Source: Tateyamaria sp.
Lineage (GTDB): Bacteria; Pseudomonadota; Alphaproteobacteria; Rhodobacterales; Rhodobacteraceae
DNA: 38,930 nt
NCBI GenBank assembly: GCA_018668195.1
Contig: JABITU010000002.1
Span: 1 to 38,930 of the forward strand
Direction of reading: 5' to 3'
The stretch's first letter is position 1, and the number at the start of each line of letters is the position of its first letter. Under the pieces are notes generated by a model. The model was not told where the DNA came from. It made no database searches and saw only the letters and a program-made list of their open reading frames with translations. Below are positions 17,224 through 26,259 of the stretch, piece by piece. The position numbers and the translations under genes are program-made.

Positions 17224-19104
17224 TTAATACATCTGGCTGATCAACTTATTATGTTTGGCCTCCACAAAGCTACGCTTGAGCTTCATGGTCGGCGTAAGTT
17301 CGTCATCGTCCGCCGTCAACAGAACGTTGATCAGTCGGAAATCTTTGATCTGTTCGACCCGCGCAAAATTCTGGTTCACGTCATCAACTGTTTCTCGGAT
17401 CAAGTCTTGCACTTCTTGCGCAGAACATAGTGACGCGTAATTTGAAAAAGGCACGCGCCGATCTTGCGCAAATTTCTCAACGTTTTCTTGATCAATCATA
17501 ATTAAACAGGTCAGGAACTTACGCTTGTCGCCAATCACCACAGCGTCTGAAATATAGGGTGAAAATTTTAGTTTGTTTTCGATCTCAGCTGGGGTAACGT
17601 TTTTCCCTCCCGCGGTGATTATGATGTCCTTAAGGCGACCGGTGATTGTCAGGAAGCCCTGATTATCCAACGTACCGATATCGCCCGTTCGCAGCCAGCC
17701 ATCTTCTGTGAAGGTTTCGGCAGTCTTTTCACGATCCTTCCAATACCCCTGAAAGACATTGCCTGCAGTGTACTGCACTTCGCCATCCACAGCGACACGG
17801 ATTTGGGAACCGGGCACGGCTGGACCGACAGTGCCAATTTTATTGGCGATTTCACTGTTTATGGAAATAATTCCTGAGCTCTCGGTCATGCCGTAGCCTT
17901 CCAACACAGGAACACCAATTGAGTGATACCATTGAAGGAGATCAGGCGAAATTGGTGCCGCGCCAGAGCCACCACGTCGCAATCGATCCATTCCGATCAT
18001 CCGCCGCAGGTTTTGCAATAAAGCGAAGTCCCAAAAGCGATAGGCCAGCTTGGTGCCAATAGGCAGTGGTTTGCCATCTGCTAGGCATTTCGCGCGCGCG
18101 GCTCCTGATTTCAAAGCCTGCGCATAAGCCCATTTTTGTACTCCTGTCGCGTCTCCGATACGGATAGCAACCTGCGAATAGATTTTTTCCCAAAGACGCG
18201 GTACTGCGACAAATGTCTGCGGACTGACTTCTTGGAGATTTTCAAAGATCGTCTCGGGGCTTTCCGCAAAGTTAATCGTTGAAGCAGCCGCGATGGAACC
18301 ATTTACAGAAAACACTCTCTCAAGAATGTGGCAAAGTGGCAAAAAGCAAAGCTGATCATCAGTGTCGAATACCGGCCCATCGTGTAGGCCGGCAGAGACA
18401 GAATAGATCAGATTGCCATGGCTGATCATAGCGCCTTTTGGTTTGCCAGTCGTGCCGGATGTATAGACCAAAATCGCGGTATCTTCCGGCTTGGTCGCGT
18501 CAATTAATGTATCAAAAGCTGACGGGTTGGCCGCGTCATAGGCCGCTCCAATCCCATAGAGATCATCCAGAAATATAATCTGCGGGTCCTTGAAATCATG
18601 CAAGCCATCGCGATTAATCACGATTACCTTAATCAAATCCGGCATATGATCGCGGACCTGCAGGAACTTGTCCAATTGCTCATCATTCTCAACCAGCAGG
18701 AATCGGCTGTCAGAGTTATTAACCAAATATTCCAGCTGCACTGCAGAATCGGTCGTGTAAACACCAGCGCAAATAGCACCCACACATTGCACACCCATGT
18801 CTGTGTACATCCATTCTTTGCTGTCTTCGGAAAGGATAGACACCACGGCACCCGGTTTGAGGCCCATGGACACCAGCCCAAGGCCAAGATATTTAGCACG
18901 GGTGAAATAATCATCCCATGAATGAGATCGCCAAATTCCAAATCTTTTTTCGCGGTGAGCTGTGCGATCACCCAGATTCTGGCACCGCTTGCGAAACAGT
19001 TTGGGCGTTGTATCCATCCCATCGATGTAAAAGGGACCCTTGGACAGATCGGTGTTGATCATCAGTCCATGCACTTTTTCTTGAGGGGGGAGTGTCTGCG
19101 TCAT
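17224..19104 (-). CDS. AMP-binding long-chain-type acyl-CoA synthetase
   Basis: 626-residue ANL-superfamily ligase that forms acyl-CoA from a carboxylic acid, ATP and CoA through an acyl-adenylate. It shows the P-loop VYTSGTTGKPKGAMISHGNL, the A5-type GYGMTESSGIIS, the hinge GWLRTGDIG, and GRLKDIIITAGGKNVTPAEIE. Length and order match long-chain acyl-CoA synthetases of the FadD/FAA group. ATG 19104 is chosen because AGGGA lies six bases upstream; the frame extends to a TTG at 19110. It sits between livF and the binding-protein gene, so it probably activates the imported acid. The exact substrate is unknown. Confidence 0.9.
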   Translation of the reverse strand: MTQTLPPQEKVHGLMINTDLSKGPFYIDGMDTTPKLFRKRCQNLGDRTAHREKRFGIWRSHSWDDYFTRAKYLGLGLVSMGLKPGAVVSILSEDSKEWMYTDMGVQCVGAICAGVYTTDSAVQLEYLVNNSDSRFLLVENDEQLDKFLQVRDHMPDLIKVIVINRDGLHDFKDPQIIFLDDLYGIGAAYDAANPSAFDTLIDATKPEDTAILVYTSGTTGKPKGAMISHGNLIYSVSAGLHDGPVFDTDDQLCFLPLCHILERVFSVNGSIAAASTINFAESPETIFENLQEVSPQTFVAVPRLWEKIYSQVAIRIGDATGVQKWAYAQALKSGAARAKCLADGKPLPIGTKLAYRFWDFALLQNLRRMIGMDRLRRGGSGAAPISPDLLQWYHSIGVPVLEGYGMTESSGIISINSEIANKIGTVGPAVPGSQIRVAVDGEVQYTAGNVFQGYWKDREKTAETFTEDGWLRTGDIGTLDNQGFLTITGRLKDIIITAGGKNVTPAEIENKLKFSPYISDAVVIGDKRKFLTCLIMIDQENVEKFAQDRRVPFSNYASLCSAQEVQDLIRETVDDVNQNFARVEQIKDFRLINVLLTADDDELTPTMKLKRSFVEAKHNKLISQMY

Positions 19105-19113
19105 GATCAATCC

Positions 19114-19908
19114 CTATCGCCATGTCTTACGTTGTTTCCAGCGGCGTTGCCCGCGCTGGTTCTCATCCTGACTGACGCCAAGGTAAAATTCCTGAATATC
19201 TTTGGATGCGGCAAGCACGCCGGCACTGTCGTTCATAACAATGCGTCCCAACTCCATTACATACCCATAGTCAGCTGCATCAAGTGCCACCTTGGCATTC
19301 TGTTCAACCAACATCATCGTGACTTTTTGCTCTCTATTGAGCCGCACAATAATCTCGAAAATCTCCTGCGTCAGCAGTGGAGACAACCCAAGACTAGGTT
19401 CATCCAGCAGCATTAGTTTGGGATGCGACATCAGCCCCCTGCCGATGGCTAACATCTGTTGTTGCCCACCTGACAAAGTACCAGCCCGTTGAAGCCGCCT
19501 ATCCTTGAGGATTGGAAAATAGGAATAGACCATTTCCTCATCATGGCTGATGTTGCTGCGATCTTTGCGGGTATAGGCGCCCATCGCAATGTTCTCGGCC
19601 ACGGTCATCAGCGGGAAAATCTCGCGGCCCTCCGGCACATGCACGATGCCACGCCGAACAATTGCATCTGGCTCAAGAGACTGTATATCGTCCCCATCCA
19701 TCTTGATAGTGCCCTTTTCCGGGTCCATCACGCCTGAGATAGTCTTCAAAAGCGTAGTTTTACCCGCGCCATTTGCTCCCAGAACTGTTACAATCTGACC
19801 TTCTTGTACTCTCAGACTAACGCCACGGATCGCCATTATCGGGCCGTAATAGCTCTCTAAGTTGTCTACTTGCAAAACGACGTTTGATTGGGTGGCGTCT
19901 TGACTCAT
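19114..19908 (-). CDS. livF: LIV-type ABC transporter ATP-binding protein LivF
   Basis: 264-residue ABC ATPase. Walker A is GANGAGKTT, the signature is LSGGQQQMLAIGRGL, and Walker B is LMLLDEPSLGLSP, followed by the MMLVEQNAKVAL H-loop region usual in LivF. A basic C-terminal tail (QRGQRRWKQRKTWR) goes beyond the common end near EFYLG. It overlaps livG by four bases and ends just before the CoA-ligase gene. Confidence 0.92.
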   Translation of the reverse strand: MSQDATQSNVVLQVDNLESYYGPIMAIRGVSLRVQEGQIVTVLGANGAGKTTLLKTISGVMDPEKGTIKMDGDDIQSLEPDAIVRRGIVHVPEGREIFPLMTVAENIAMGAYTRKDRSNISHDEEMVYSYFPILKDRRLQRAGTLSGGQQQMLAIGRGLMSHPKLMLLDEPSLGLSPLLTQEIFEIIVRLNREQKVTMMLVEQNAKVALDAADYGYVMELGRIVMNDSAGVLAASKDIQEFYLGVSQDENQRGQRRWKQRKTWR

Positions 19909-20696
19909 GCGCGTGATGTCCCTGTCTTGGAAATCTCGCCAGTGCCCAGATAGGCTTGGATCACGGCGGGATGCGATTGCACTTCTGCGGCAGTGCCTGT
20001 GGCAAGTTCCTTGCCATCCGACAGCGCCATAACTCGCCCTGATACGGCAGAAACCAGTCCCATGTCATGCTCTACCATCATCACGGAAATGCCCATCTGT
20101 GTCTGGATGTCTTCAATCCAAAAGGCCATGTCTTGCGTTTCTTCCACCGACAATCCTGAAGCGGGTTCATCCAGCAACAGCAACTTTGGCTCTGATGCCA
20201 AGGCTCGGCCAAGTTCGACCACCTTGCGCACGCCGTAAGGTAGGCCTCCGATCATCTTGTCACGGTACTGCTGGAGGTTCAAAAACTCGATCACTTCCTC
20301 CACAGCCTCACGATGGTGCAATTCCTCGCGGTAAGTTTTGGGAGAAAATACAATGTTTGAAAGCATGCTGGTTTGGCGATGTCGATGGCGCCCGACAAGC
20401 AGATTTTGCAGGACTGTCGCCTGCTCAAACAATTCAATGTTCTGAAACGTACGTGCTATCCTCAGGCTGGGAACTTGATCAGCACTGTTTTTCAACAGAT
20501 CATGACCATCCAAATGAATACTGCCACTAGCCGGATCGTAGAAGCGCGAAATCAAATTAAAGATCGTTGATTTCCCCGCCCCATTCGGACCGACAAGCGC
20601 AAATACTTCTCCCTCTTCCACGTTCAGAGAAACGTTGTCGACCGCCACCAATCCGCCAAAACGAAGCGTGACATTTTTGATTTCAAGCAAACTCAT
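19905..20696 (-). CDS. livG: LIV-type ABC transporter ATP-binding protein LivG
   Basis: 263-residue ABC ATPase, partner of LivF. Walker A is GPNGAGKST and Walker B is LLLLDEPASGLS, with MMVEHDMGLVSAVSGRVMAL after it. The signature region reads LPYGVRKVVELGRALA rather than LSGGQ, a known variant of LivG-like proteins coupled to CoA ligases or aromatic-acid uptake (from memory). It overlaps livM and livF by four bases each. Confidence 0.92.
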   Translation of the reverse strand: MSLLEIKNVTLRFGGLVAVDNVSLNVEEGEVFALVGPNGAGKSTIFNLISRFYDPASGSIHLDGHDLLKNSADQVPSLRIARTFQNIELFEQATVLQNLLVGRHRHRQTSMLSNIVFSPKTYREELHHREAVEEVIEFLNLQQYRDKMIGGLPYGVRKVVELGRALASEPKLLLLDEPASGLSVEETQDMAFWIEDIQTQMGISVMMVEHDMGLVSAVSGRVMALSDGKELATGTAAEVQSHPAVIQAYLGTGEISKTGTSRA

Positions 20697-21799
20697 TGGA
20701 CACGGTCCGTCTTGAGATAGGATTTTTGGCGTTTGAACATGTCCTTGCGGTAAAACGGGAACAGTTCAAAATACGTACGGATCTTAAGCCATCGGCCATA
20801 GAGCCCCATCGGTTCAAACAGAATAAAACAGATTAGGATCGATGCAAAAAGCGCACTTTCAAGGCCCGGAACATTGATGTTCACATCAAATGCTGTCGCC
20901 AAAAAAGTCCGCCCATTTGCGATTGCAACAGGGATGATACCGACCACAATTGCACCAAAAAATGCGCCATGAATGAATCCCAATCCGCCAATCACAATCA
21001 TCAAGAGCAAGGTGATCGACATGACGAGATCGAATGTCTCATTCGTCACGTAGCCTGCGGAATGACCAAAGAGCGCGCCCGCTAATCCTGCAGCCGTTGC
21101 GGACAGAAAGAATGACATCGCCTTGGTTTGCGTCAGATTAATCCCCATCGCCCGCGCCGAAACTTCACTATCACGCACAGCGGTAAAGCTGCGGCCTGTC
21201 GGGGTACGTAAAAGATTGCGATAAAACCAAACGACCAAAACCGCGACAGACAACACAAGATAGTAGAATTTATATGGCGTTGAATACCGGTTAATTTCCA
21301 TCCCAAAGATGTTGATATCTGGCACAGCGGCCCCCGCAATACCACCAGTCCAGGGTTCCGCGATCACCACGAAATCGCTGGTCAACATTGACATCGCCAA
21401 AGTCGCGAGTGCCAGATAAACGCCATGCAGACGCAAAACTGGAAGCGCGATCATAGTTCCCAGCACACCAGCAATAAGCCCTGCCATTGGAAACGCGATG
21501 ATCCAAGGCACACCCGCCCCAAGAAAATTGATATTGAGATAACAGCCCAAAGCCATGAACGTGGCATGTCCAAGGCTGGGCAGTCCTGTGTGCCCGGTCA
21601 GAAGCATCAACCCCATACCTGCAATTGCCAAAATCATAATACCGGTAATTTCGCCAAGCAAATAGGCATCCCCAATTGCCACGAAGTACAGTGGCGTGGC
21701 GAGCACCAGCAACAAAAGAAGTCCATACCAGACCGCCTGTGCACGATGCTTGAACAACGAAATATCCGCATCATAAGAGGTTTTAAAAACAAAGCGCAT
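20693..21799 (-). CDS. livM: LIV-type ABC transporter permease LivM
   Basis: 368-residue inner-membrane permease with about ten hydrophobic helices. Family marks are GLMLLTGHTGLPSLGHATFMALGCYL near the N-terminus and the EAA-like loop GRSFTAVRDSEVSARAMGINLTQTKAMSFFLSA, followed by VIGGLGFIHGAFFGAIVVG. It overlaps livG by four bases and is separated from livH by two. It forms the channel with LivH. Confidence 0.92.
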   Translation of the reverse strand: MRFVFKTSYDADISLFKHRAQAVWYGLLLLLVLATPLYFVAIGDAYLLGEITGIMILAIAGMGLMLLTGHTGLPSLGHATFMALGCYLNINFLGAGVPWIIAFPMAGLIAGVLGTMIALPVLRLHGVYLALATLAMSMLTSDFVVIAEPWTGGIAGAAVPDINIFGMEINRYSTPYKFYYLVLSVAVLVVWFYRNLLRTPTGRSFTAVRDSEVSARAMGINLTQTKAMSFFLSATAAGLAGALFGHSAGYVTNETFDLVMSITLLLMIVIGGLGFIHGAFFGAIVVGIIPVAIANGRTFLATAFDVNINVPGLESALFASILICFILFEPMGLYGRWLKIRTYFELFPFYRKDMFKRQKSYLKTDRVQ

Positions 21800-21801
21800 C
21801 T

Positions 21802-22677
21802 TTACACCTTCTTTCGTTGTGTCTGAGAAAAGATTCCACCTGGGCGGAAAATCAAGATGAGCAACAAAATAGCATAGGGTGCAATCTGGCTCACGCCAGG
21901 GGGACCGTAGCGAGAGGCAAGCGGTTCCACTAAGCCGATGATCAAACCGCCCAGAAGCGCGCCGGGAAGTGAGCCAAAGCCACCAATCGCCGCTGCGGCA
22001 AACGCTTTGATGCCCAGCAATCCTGTGGAGGGATCAATCGCACCTTTGGAGGCAAACAGAATTCCGGCGACCGCCGCGACCATGCCAGACAATCCCCAAA
22101 CCAGACTGTGAATACGCCTGACCGGGATACCCATGTAGTAAGCAGCCAACTGGTTTTGTGACGCTGCTTGCATCGCCAATCCGATCCGAGTGCGCGAAAA
22201 AAATATGTAGAAGGCCAACGTCAGAATGGCAGTCACGACAACGATCAGCACTTCGTCAATACCCAGTACTAAACCACCTGACCGAATGTCTTGGCCCGCA
22301 AAGGGGGTCTCCAGCGACGTCGGCTCATGGCTCCAGATGGCACCGGCGATAAAGCGAATGATAAAGCCCATTGCGATAGTCAGGATGACAATCGATGTCT
22401 GCGACTGGCCAAACATGTGACGCAAAACCCCCCAGTTAAAGAGGTATCCCAAAATACCCATCACAAGAATAGACAGCGGCACCGCAAGCCAAAAACTCAG
22501 CCCCATATATTCGTGATTAGTAAAGCCAATGCACACAAATGCGCCAAGCATCATGAAGTCACCTTGGGCGAAATTCACCGCTTCAGTCGCCTTGTAGATC
22601 AGCACGAAGCCCAATGCGATCAACCCATAGACACAACCATTGGCAAGACCGCTGATGATAAGTTGTAAAAAATCCAC
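21802..22677 (-). CDS. livH: LIV-type ABC transporter permease LivH
   Basis: 291-residue permease. It shows the LivH opening ISGLANGCVYGLIALGFVLIYKATEAVNFAQGDF and the cytoplasmic loop RTRIGLAMQAASQNQLAAYYMGIPVRRIHSLVWGLSG, then GGFGSLPGALLGGLIIGLVE. The GTG at 22677 is chosen because GGGAGGAG lies five bases upstream; the open frame continues 17 residues further with no family match. It is the first gene of the operon, so the promoter should lie in 22678-22900. Confidence 0.92.
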   Translation of the reverse strand: MDFLQLIISGLANGCVYGLIALGFVLIYKATEAVNFAQGDFMMLGAFVCIGFTNHEYMGLSFWLAVPLSILVMGILGYLFNWGVLRHMFGQSQTSIVILTIAMGFIIRFIAGAIWSHEPTSLETPFAGQDIRSGGLVLGIDEVLIVVVTAILTLAFYIFFSRTRIGLAMQAASQNQLAAYYMGIPVRRIHSLVWGLSGMVAAVAGILFASKGAIDPSTGLLGIKAFAAAAIGGFGSLPGALLGGLIIGLVEPLASRYGPPGVSQIAPYAILLLILIFRPGGIFSQTQRKKV

Positions 22678-23385
22678 GGCGCTCCTCCCAAAGACGATAA
22701 GAGGCACGTTATTCAGACCACTGGACAATTGGCAATTTGCTATTTGTTTTTCGTAGCGTAACTTTTAGTTTTAATTTCAAAATTGGATCGAAATTGCGGT
22801 CCGATCACAGGACCAGTTCAGTACCAACCTTTTTGGCACAGGCTTATTGTATCTGGCGTCAGCTCTCGCGGGACAGGTTTGAGTTTTTATAATGGAGGAT
22901 TTCTGGTTCGTCGTAACGGACTTGGAGTGAAGATGAACAAGAAACTCGAGACCTGCAACGCTTCGACTGAAAATGTGACCAAAACCACTCCCGGCAAGAC
23001 GTGCGAGACTTATTCGACAGACAGAAAAATCCGCAGTGAATTGTCAGAGATGTGCGGCAACGAGTGCGGACCGGTAGTCTGTCACCATCTTGCGTTGTCT
23101 TCCATTGCAGCGGTCACTTTTCTGCTCGGCAGAATTTCCACCAGACACAGAACTTAGTTGTTCTGTTAATTATAAGCCCAACGTACCTTCCATCAGCCGG
23201 ATTTGGTCTCATTAATTATTTTTTGTCGGCCGAGAAATCATCCACGTTCTCAACGTCGCCCAGCAGATATTTTAAAACTTCCATAAAAATTGCCATTCTG
23301 GTTACCATGCTGCTGCAAAGAAGAACAAAACGTTTTACTCACACACAAAAAATCAAACACTCTTGCTAGACAATCAAACTGCGCT
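22678..23385. other. Gene-poor region between the liv and ugp operons
   Basis: About 700 bases, AT-rich in the right half. It should carry the liv promoter near livH and any ugp terminator near 23380. Small candidate frames are 22933-23157 (plus, 74 residues) and 23216-23308 (minus, 30 residues). I see no RNA gene. A short GGTCC...GGACC stem is at 22798-22814. Confidence 0.4.
22933..23157 (+). CDS. Small cysteine-containing hypothetical protein
   Basis: A possible 74-residue gene. GGAG lies about six bases before the ATG. A mini-frame at 22892-22930 (MEDFWFVVTDLE) ends two bases before that ATG, so coupling is possible. The protein has five cysteines, of which C44, C48 and C53 are close (MCGNECGPVVC). 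A short hydrophobic stretch (LALSSIAAVTFLL) and a basic tail follow. I recognise no family. Base composition is poorer in GC than the neighbours, so it may be chance. Confidence 0.25.
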   Translation: MNKKLETCNASTENVTKTTPGKTCETYSTDRKIRSELSEMCGNECGPVVCHHLALSSIAAVTFLLGRISTRHRT

Positions 23386-24345
23386 TTAGTTCCGAGCTTT
23401 CTCTGACACCGCCCATTGCAAGCCTCGTCCAGAAAGACAGCGCTGCACGCGACCGGGATGATCCGTAATGATGCCGTCTACGCCCGCGTCTATCATTCTG
23501 TTGATATCATCCCGTTCATTCACAGTCCAAGTGTCGACAATCAACCCAAGCGCATGCGCTTCGCAAACAGAATCCGCAGTCACATCCAGATAGTGTGGAC
23601 ACCAAACCTGGCCGCCCGCCTTCGCGACTGCCTGTGGCAGCGACAGCGTTATGTCATCCAAGTTTGGCGAGACTGACACGGGTGAATCCTCGTGCGGATC
23701 GCCCGCATCTCGGAGTTTTTGGGAGATATAGGACATTGGCATTTCAGGAGCCTGACGCCTGCATTCTGTCAACAAATCCCAATCAAAACTGTGTAGCACG
23801 GTTTTGTGTTGTAATTCGTAGGTGCGGACATCGTTTAAAATCGTCGTAACGAATTGTGCACGCGCAGATGCGTCGTCTTTAAGAGAGGGGTCTGATTTTA
23901 GTTCCAAAAGCAAAGTAACACTACTATGAGCTGGCTGGACAATAAGTTCCAAGAGGTCGGTCAGACGAGGGATCCGCACACCACTTAAAAAAGCCTGATC
24001 TGGGAAACGCTTGCCATACACGCTGCGCCCGTCGAGCCCCCCGACGTCAAATTGCTGCAATTGCGCCAGTGTCAGCGACGAAACTTTCGGCTCGTCGCCT
24101 TTGATCCACATGCCGTCAGGTGTGCGTGTAGCAGAGGCAGACAGACGGTGATTGTGCGTAATAACGGGTACCTGATCAGCCGTCATTACAACGTCAAACT
24201 CAAGCGTATCAACCCCGGCACTTAGCGTAAACTCAAACCCTTCCATCGTATTTTCCGGCATGATTTCGCGCGCGCCTCGATGCCCAATCACGCGCACGAT
24301 GCTATTGCCCCCGCGCAAGGCGGACAGCTGTGGAAACTGCGTCAT
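23386..24345 (-). CDS. ugpQ: Glycerophosphodiester phosphodiesterase
   Basis: 319-residue GDPD-family enzyme that cuts glycerophosphodiesters to glycerol-3-phosphate and an alcohol. Catalytic residues are in place: H22/R23 (GHRGAREIMPENT), metal ligands E49 and D51 (DTLEFDVVMT), and H64 in ITHNH. WTVNERDDINRMIDAGVDGIITDHPG is the usual last motif. No signal peptide is seen, so it is cytoplasmic, like E. coli UgpQ. It ends the ugpBAECQ operon and overlaps ugpC by four bases. Confidence 0.92.
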   Translation of the reverse strand: MTQFPQLSALRGGNSIVRVIGHRGAREIMPENTMEGFEFTLSAGVDTLEFDVVMTADQVPVITHNHRLSASATRTPDGMWIKGDEPKVSSLTLAQLQQFDVGGLDGRSVYGKRFPDQAFLSGVRIPRLTDLLELIVQPAHSSVTLLLELKSDPSLKDDASARAQFVTTILNDVRTYELQHKTVLHSFDWDLLTECRRQAPEMPMSYISQKLRDAGDPHEDSPVSVSPNLDDITLSLPQAVAKAGGQVWCPHYLDVTADSVCEAHALGLIVDTWTVNERDDINRMIDAGVDGIITDHPGRVQRCLSGRGLQWAVSEKARN

Positions 24346-25397
24346 TTTGCGATCCGCTTGCCCGTATCAGTATCAAACAGATGCTGCAGTTCAACTGGCG
24401 CGGTAAAGCCCTGGATCGACCCAGGTTCGGCGCTCATATGACCCGGAATGCTGGTGGTGATTTCCGTGTCGGTACCTTCGATGGTGCCGTGCAGCAATGT
24501 GTTGGCGCCCAGATGCTCAAGCAACCCGACCCGTATCCGCAGGGCACCACCCGGATCCTGCAAAAGATGCTCGGGCCGAATTCCCAACGTCACGGCCCCA
24601 TTGGATGACGAAGCCCCCGCAATGCGGACACCGTTGCCTAATTTCAAGCCGCCACTCTCTGCCTGAACTGGGATAAGATTCATGGCTGGGCTTCCAATGA
24701 AGCCTGCAACAAAAACGGTTGCCGGACGGTCATAAAGTTCAATCGGCGAGCCAAACTGTTCGACATAGCCACCATTGAGTACCATCAGCCGGTCGCCAAG
24801 TGTCATCGCCTCGACTTGATCGTGCGTCACATAGATAGAGGTAACGCCAAGGCGCTGTTGCAGCTTGCGGATCTCAAGCCTCATCTGCACCCGCAGCTTG
24901 GCATCAAGGTTTGAGAGTGGTTCGTCGAACAAAAATACCTGTGGATCGCGCACAATAGCACGGCCCATGGCCACGCGCTGACGCTGTCCACCCGATAATT
25001 GGCGCGGCTTGCGTTCAAGATAGTCACCGATTTCCAGAATTTCTGCAGCTTCCTGCACGCGACGATCAATTTCCGGCTTGCTAACTTTACGAATTTTCAA
25101 ACCATAGGCCATGTTCTGTCGAACGGTCATATGCGGATAAAGTGCATAGTTCTGGAATACCATGGCGATATCGCGATCCGCCGGTTCGATATCATTTACC
25201 ACCTTATCGGCGATGCTGATCTGGCCACTGGTCACTGTTTCCAGCCCAGCCACCATGCGCAATAATGTGGATTTGCCACAGCCGGACGGGCCAACAATAA
25301 CAACAAGTTCACCGTCGTTAATCTGCCCTTCAACGTGGTGCAGGACTTCAGTCTGGCCATAGACTTTCACAAGGCTTTTGAGGGTAATGGATGCCAT
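24342..25397 (-). CDS. ugpC: Glycerol-3-phosphate ABC transporter ATP-binding protein
   Basis: 351-residue CUT1-type ATPase. Walker A is GPSGCGKST, Q-loop VFQNYALYPHMTV, signature LSGGQRQRVAMGRAIV, Walker B VFLFDEPLSNLD. A C-terminal regulatory OB/TOBE region (about 240-351) includes GIRPEHL. It powers UgpA/UgpE. It is followed by ugpQ with a 4-base overlap and preceded by ugpE at ten bases. Confidence 0.94.
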   Translation of the reverse strand: MASITLKSLVKVYGQTEVLHHVEGQINDGELVVIVGPSGCGKSTLLRMVAGLETVTSGQISIADKVVNDIEPADRDIAMVFQNYALYPHMTVRQNMAYGLKIRKVSKPEIDRRVQEAAEILEIGDYLERKPRQLSGGQRQRVAMGRAIVRDPQVFLFDEPLSNLDAKLRVQMRLEIRKLQQRLGVTSIYVTHDQVEAMTLGDRLMVLNGGYVEQFGSPIELYDRPATVFVAGFIGSPAMNLIPVQAESGGLKLGNGVRIAGASSSNGAVTLGIRPEHLLQDPGGALRIRVGLLEHLGANTLLHGTIEGTDTEITTSIPGHMSAEPGSIQGFTAPVELQHLFDTDTGKRIAK

Positions 25398-25407
25398 TTT
25401 TATTTAC

Positions 25408-26259
25408 CTACTTGTCTGTCTCAGTCAGGCCCTTAACAAAGAGCTTTTGCATGGTGATCACGACGAATACTGGTGGGATCATGGCCAAAAGTGCAGTCAT
25501 CATGATTATGTTCCACTGTGGCGATTGCTCTGCCGCCTGAAGCATCTGTTTGATGCTCATCACGATTGTTGTCATGTCTGCATCCGTGGTGATCAGCAAC
25601 GGCCAAAGGTACTGGTTCCAGCCATAGATAAAGAGGATAACAAACAGCGCCGCAATATTTGTGCGGCTCAGCGGTATCAAGATATCCCAAAAGAACCTCA
25701 GCGGACCGGCGCCGTCTATGCGAGCGCTTTCCAGCATCTCGTCAGGAATGGTCAAAAACACCTGCCGGAACATGAAGGTCGCCGTGGCCGATGCAATCAG
25801 GGGAATTGATAAGCCCCAATAACTGTTAAGCATCCCTAATTTAGCCACCACCTCGAATGTTGGCAGGATGCGAACCTCTACCGGCAGCATCAAGGTCAGG
25901 AAGATCATCCAGAAAAAGCCCATGCGGAATGGAAATTTGAAGTAGACGATCGCAAAGGCCGAGATCAGGGAAATCGCAATTTTGCCAAATGAAATCATCA
26001 ACGCCATCGTCAATGAGTTCAGCAACATCCGCCAGACGGCAGTGGTTTGTGTTCCCGACAGACCGCTTCCGAACAGAGTTTCTTTGAAGTTTTGCCAAAA
26101 ATAGCTGCCAGGCAGCATCGGAATAGGCGCCTGCGCCATGCGCACAGCGTCATGGGTTGCGGCGACAAAAGTTATCCAAATTGGCAACGCCACAATGGCA
26201 ATGCCAAACAGTAGAACCAAATGTGATATCAAATTTAGGATGGGACGATTTTCAACCAC
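25408..26259 (-). CDS. ugpE: Glycerol-3-phosphate ABC transporter permease UgpE
   Basis: 283-residue permease with six helices. It is close to E. coli UgpE along its length: it starts MVENRPILNLISHLVLLFGIA, has FWMIFLTLMLPVEVRILPT, the EAA loop ESARIDGAGPLRFFWDILIPL, and IYGWNQYLWPLLI. The start codon shares one base with the ugpA stop. Confidence 0.95.
   Translation of the reverse strand: MVENRPILNLISHLVLLFGIAIVALPIWITFVAATHDAVRMAQAPIPMLPGSYFWQNFKETLFGSGLSGTQTTAVWRMLLNSLTMALMISFGKIAISLISAFAIVYFKFPFRMGFFWMIFLTLMLPVEVRILPTFEVVAKLGMLNSYWGLSIPLIASATATFMFRQVFLTIPDEMLESARIDGAGPLRFFWDILIPLSRTNIAALFVILFIYGWNQYLWPLLITTDADMTTIVMSIKQMLQAAEQSPQWNIIMMTALLAMIPPVFVVITMQKLFVKGLTETDK

Noticed and set aside
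22798..22814. GGTCC-N7-GGACC hairpin upstream of livH
   Set aside because: Five-bp arms of this kind arise often by chance and it lies over 100 bases from the livH start.
23216..23308. 30-residue minus-strand frame (MVTRMAIFMEVLKYLLGDVE start)
   Set aside because: Sensible codons, but no ribosome site and no recognised family. It could be a remnant, but support is too thin for a feature.
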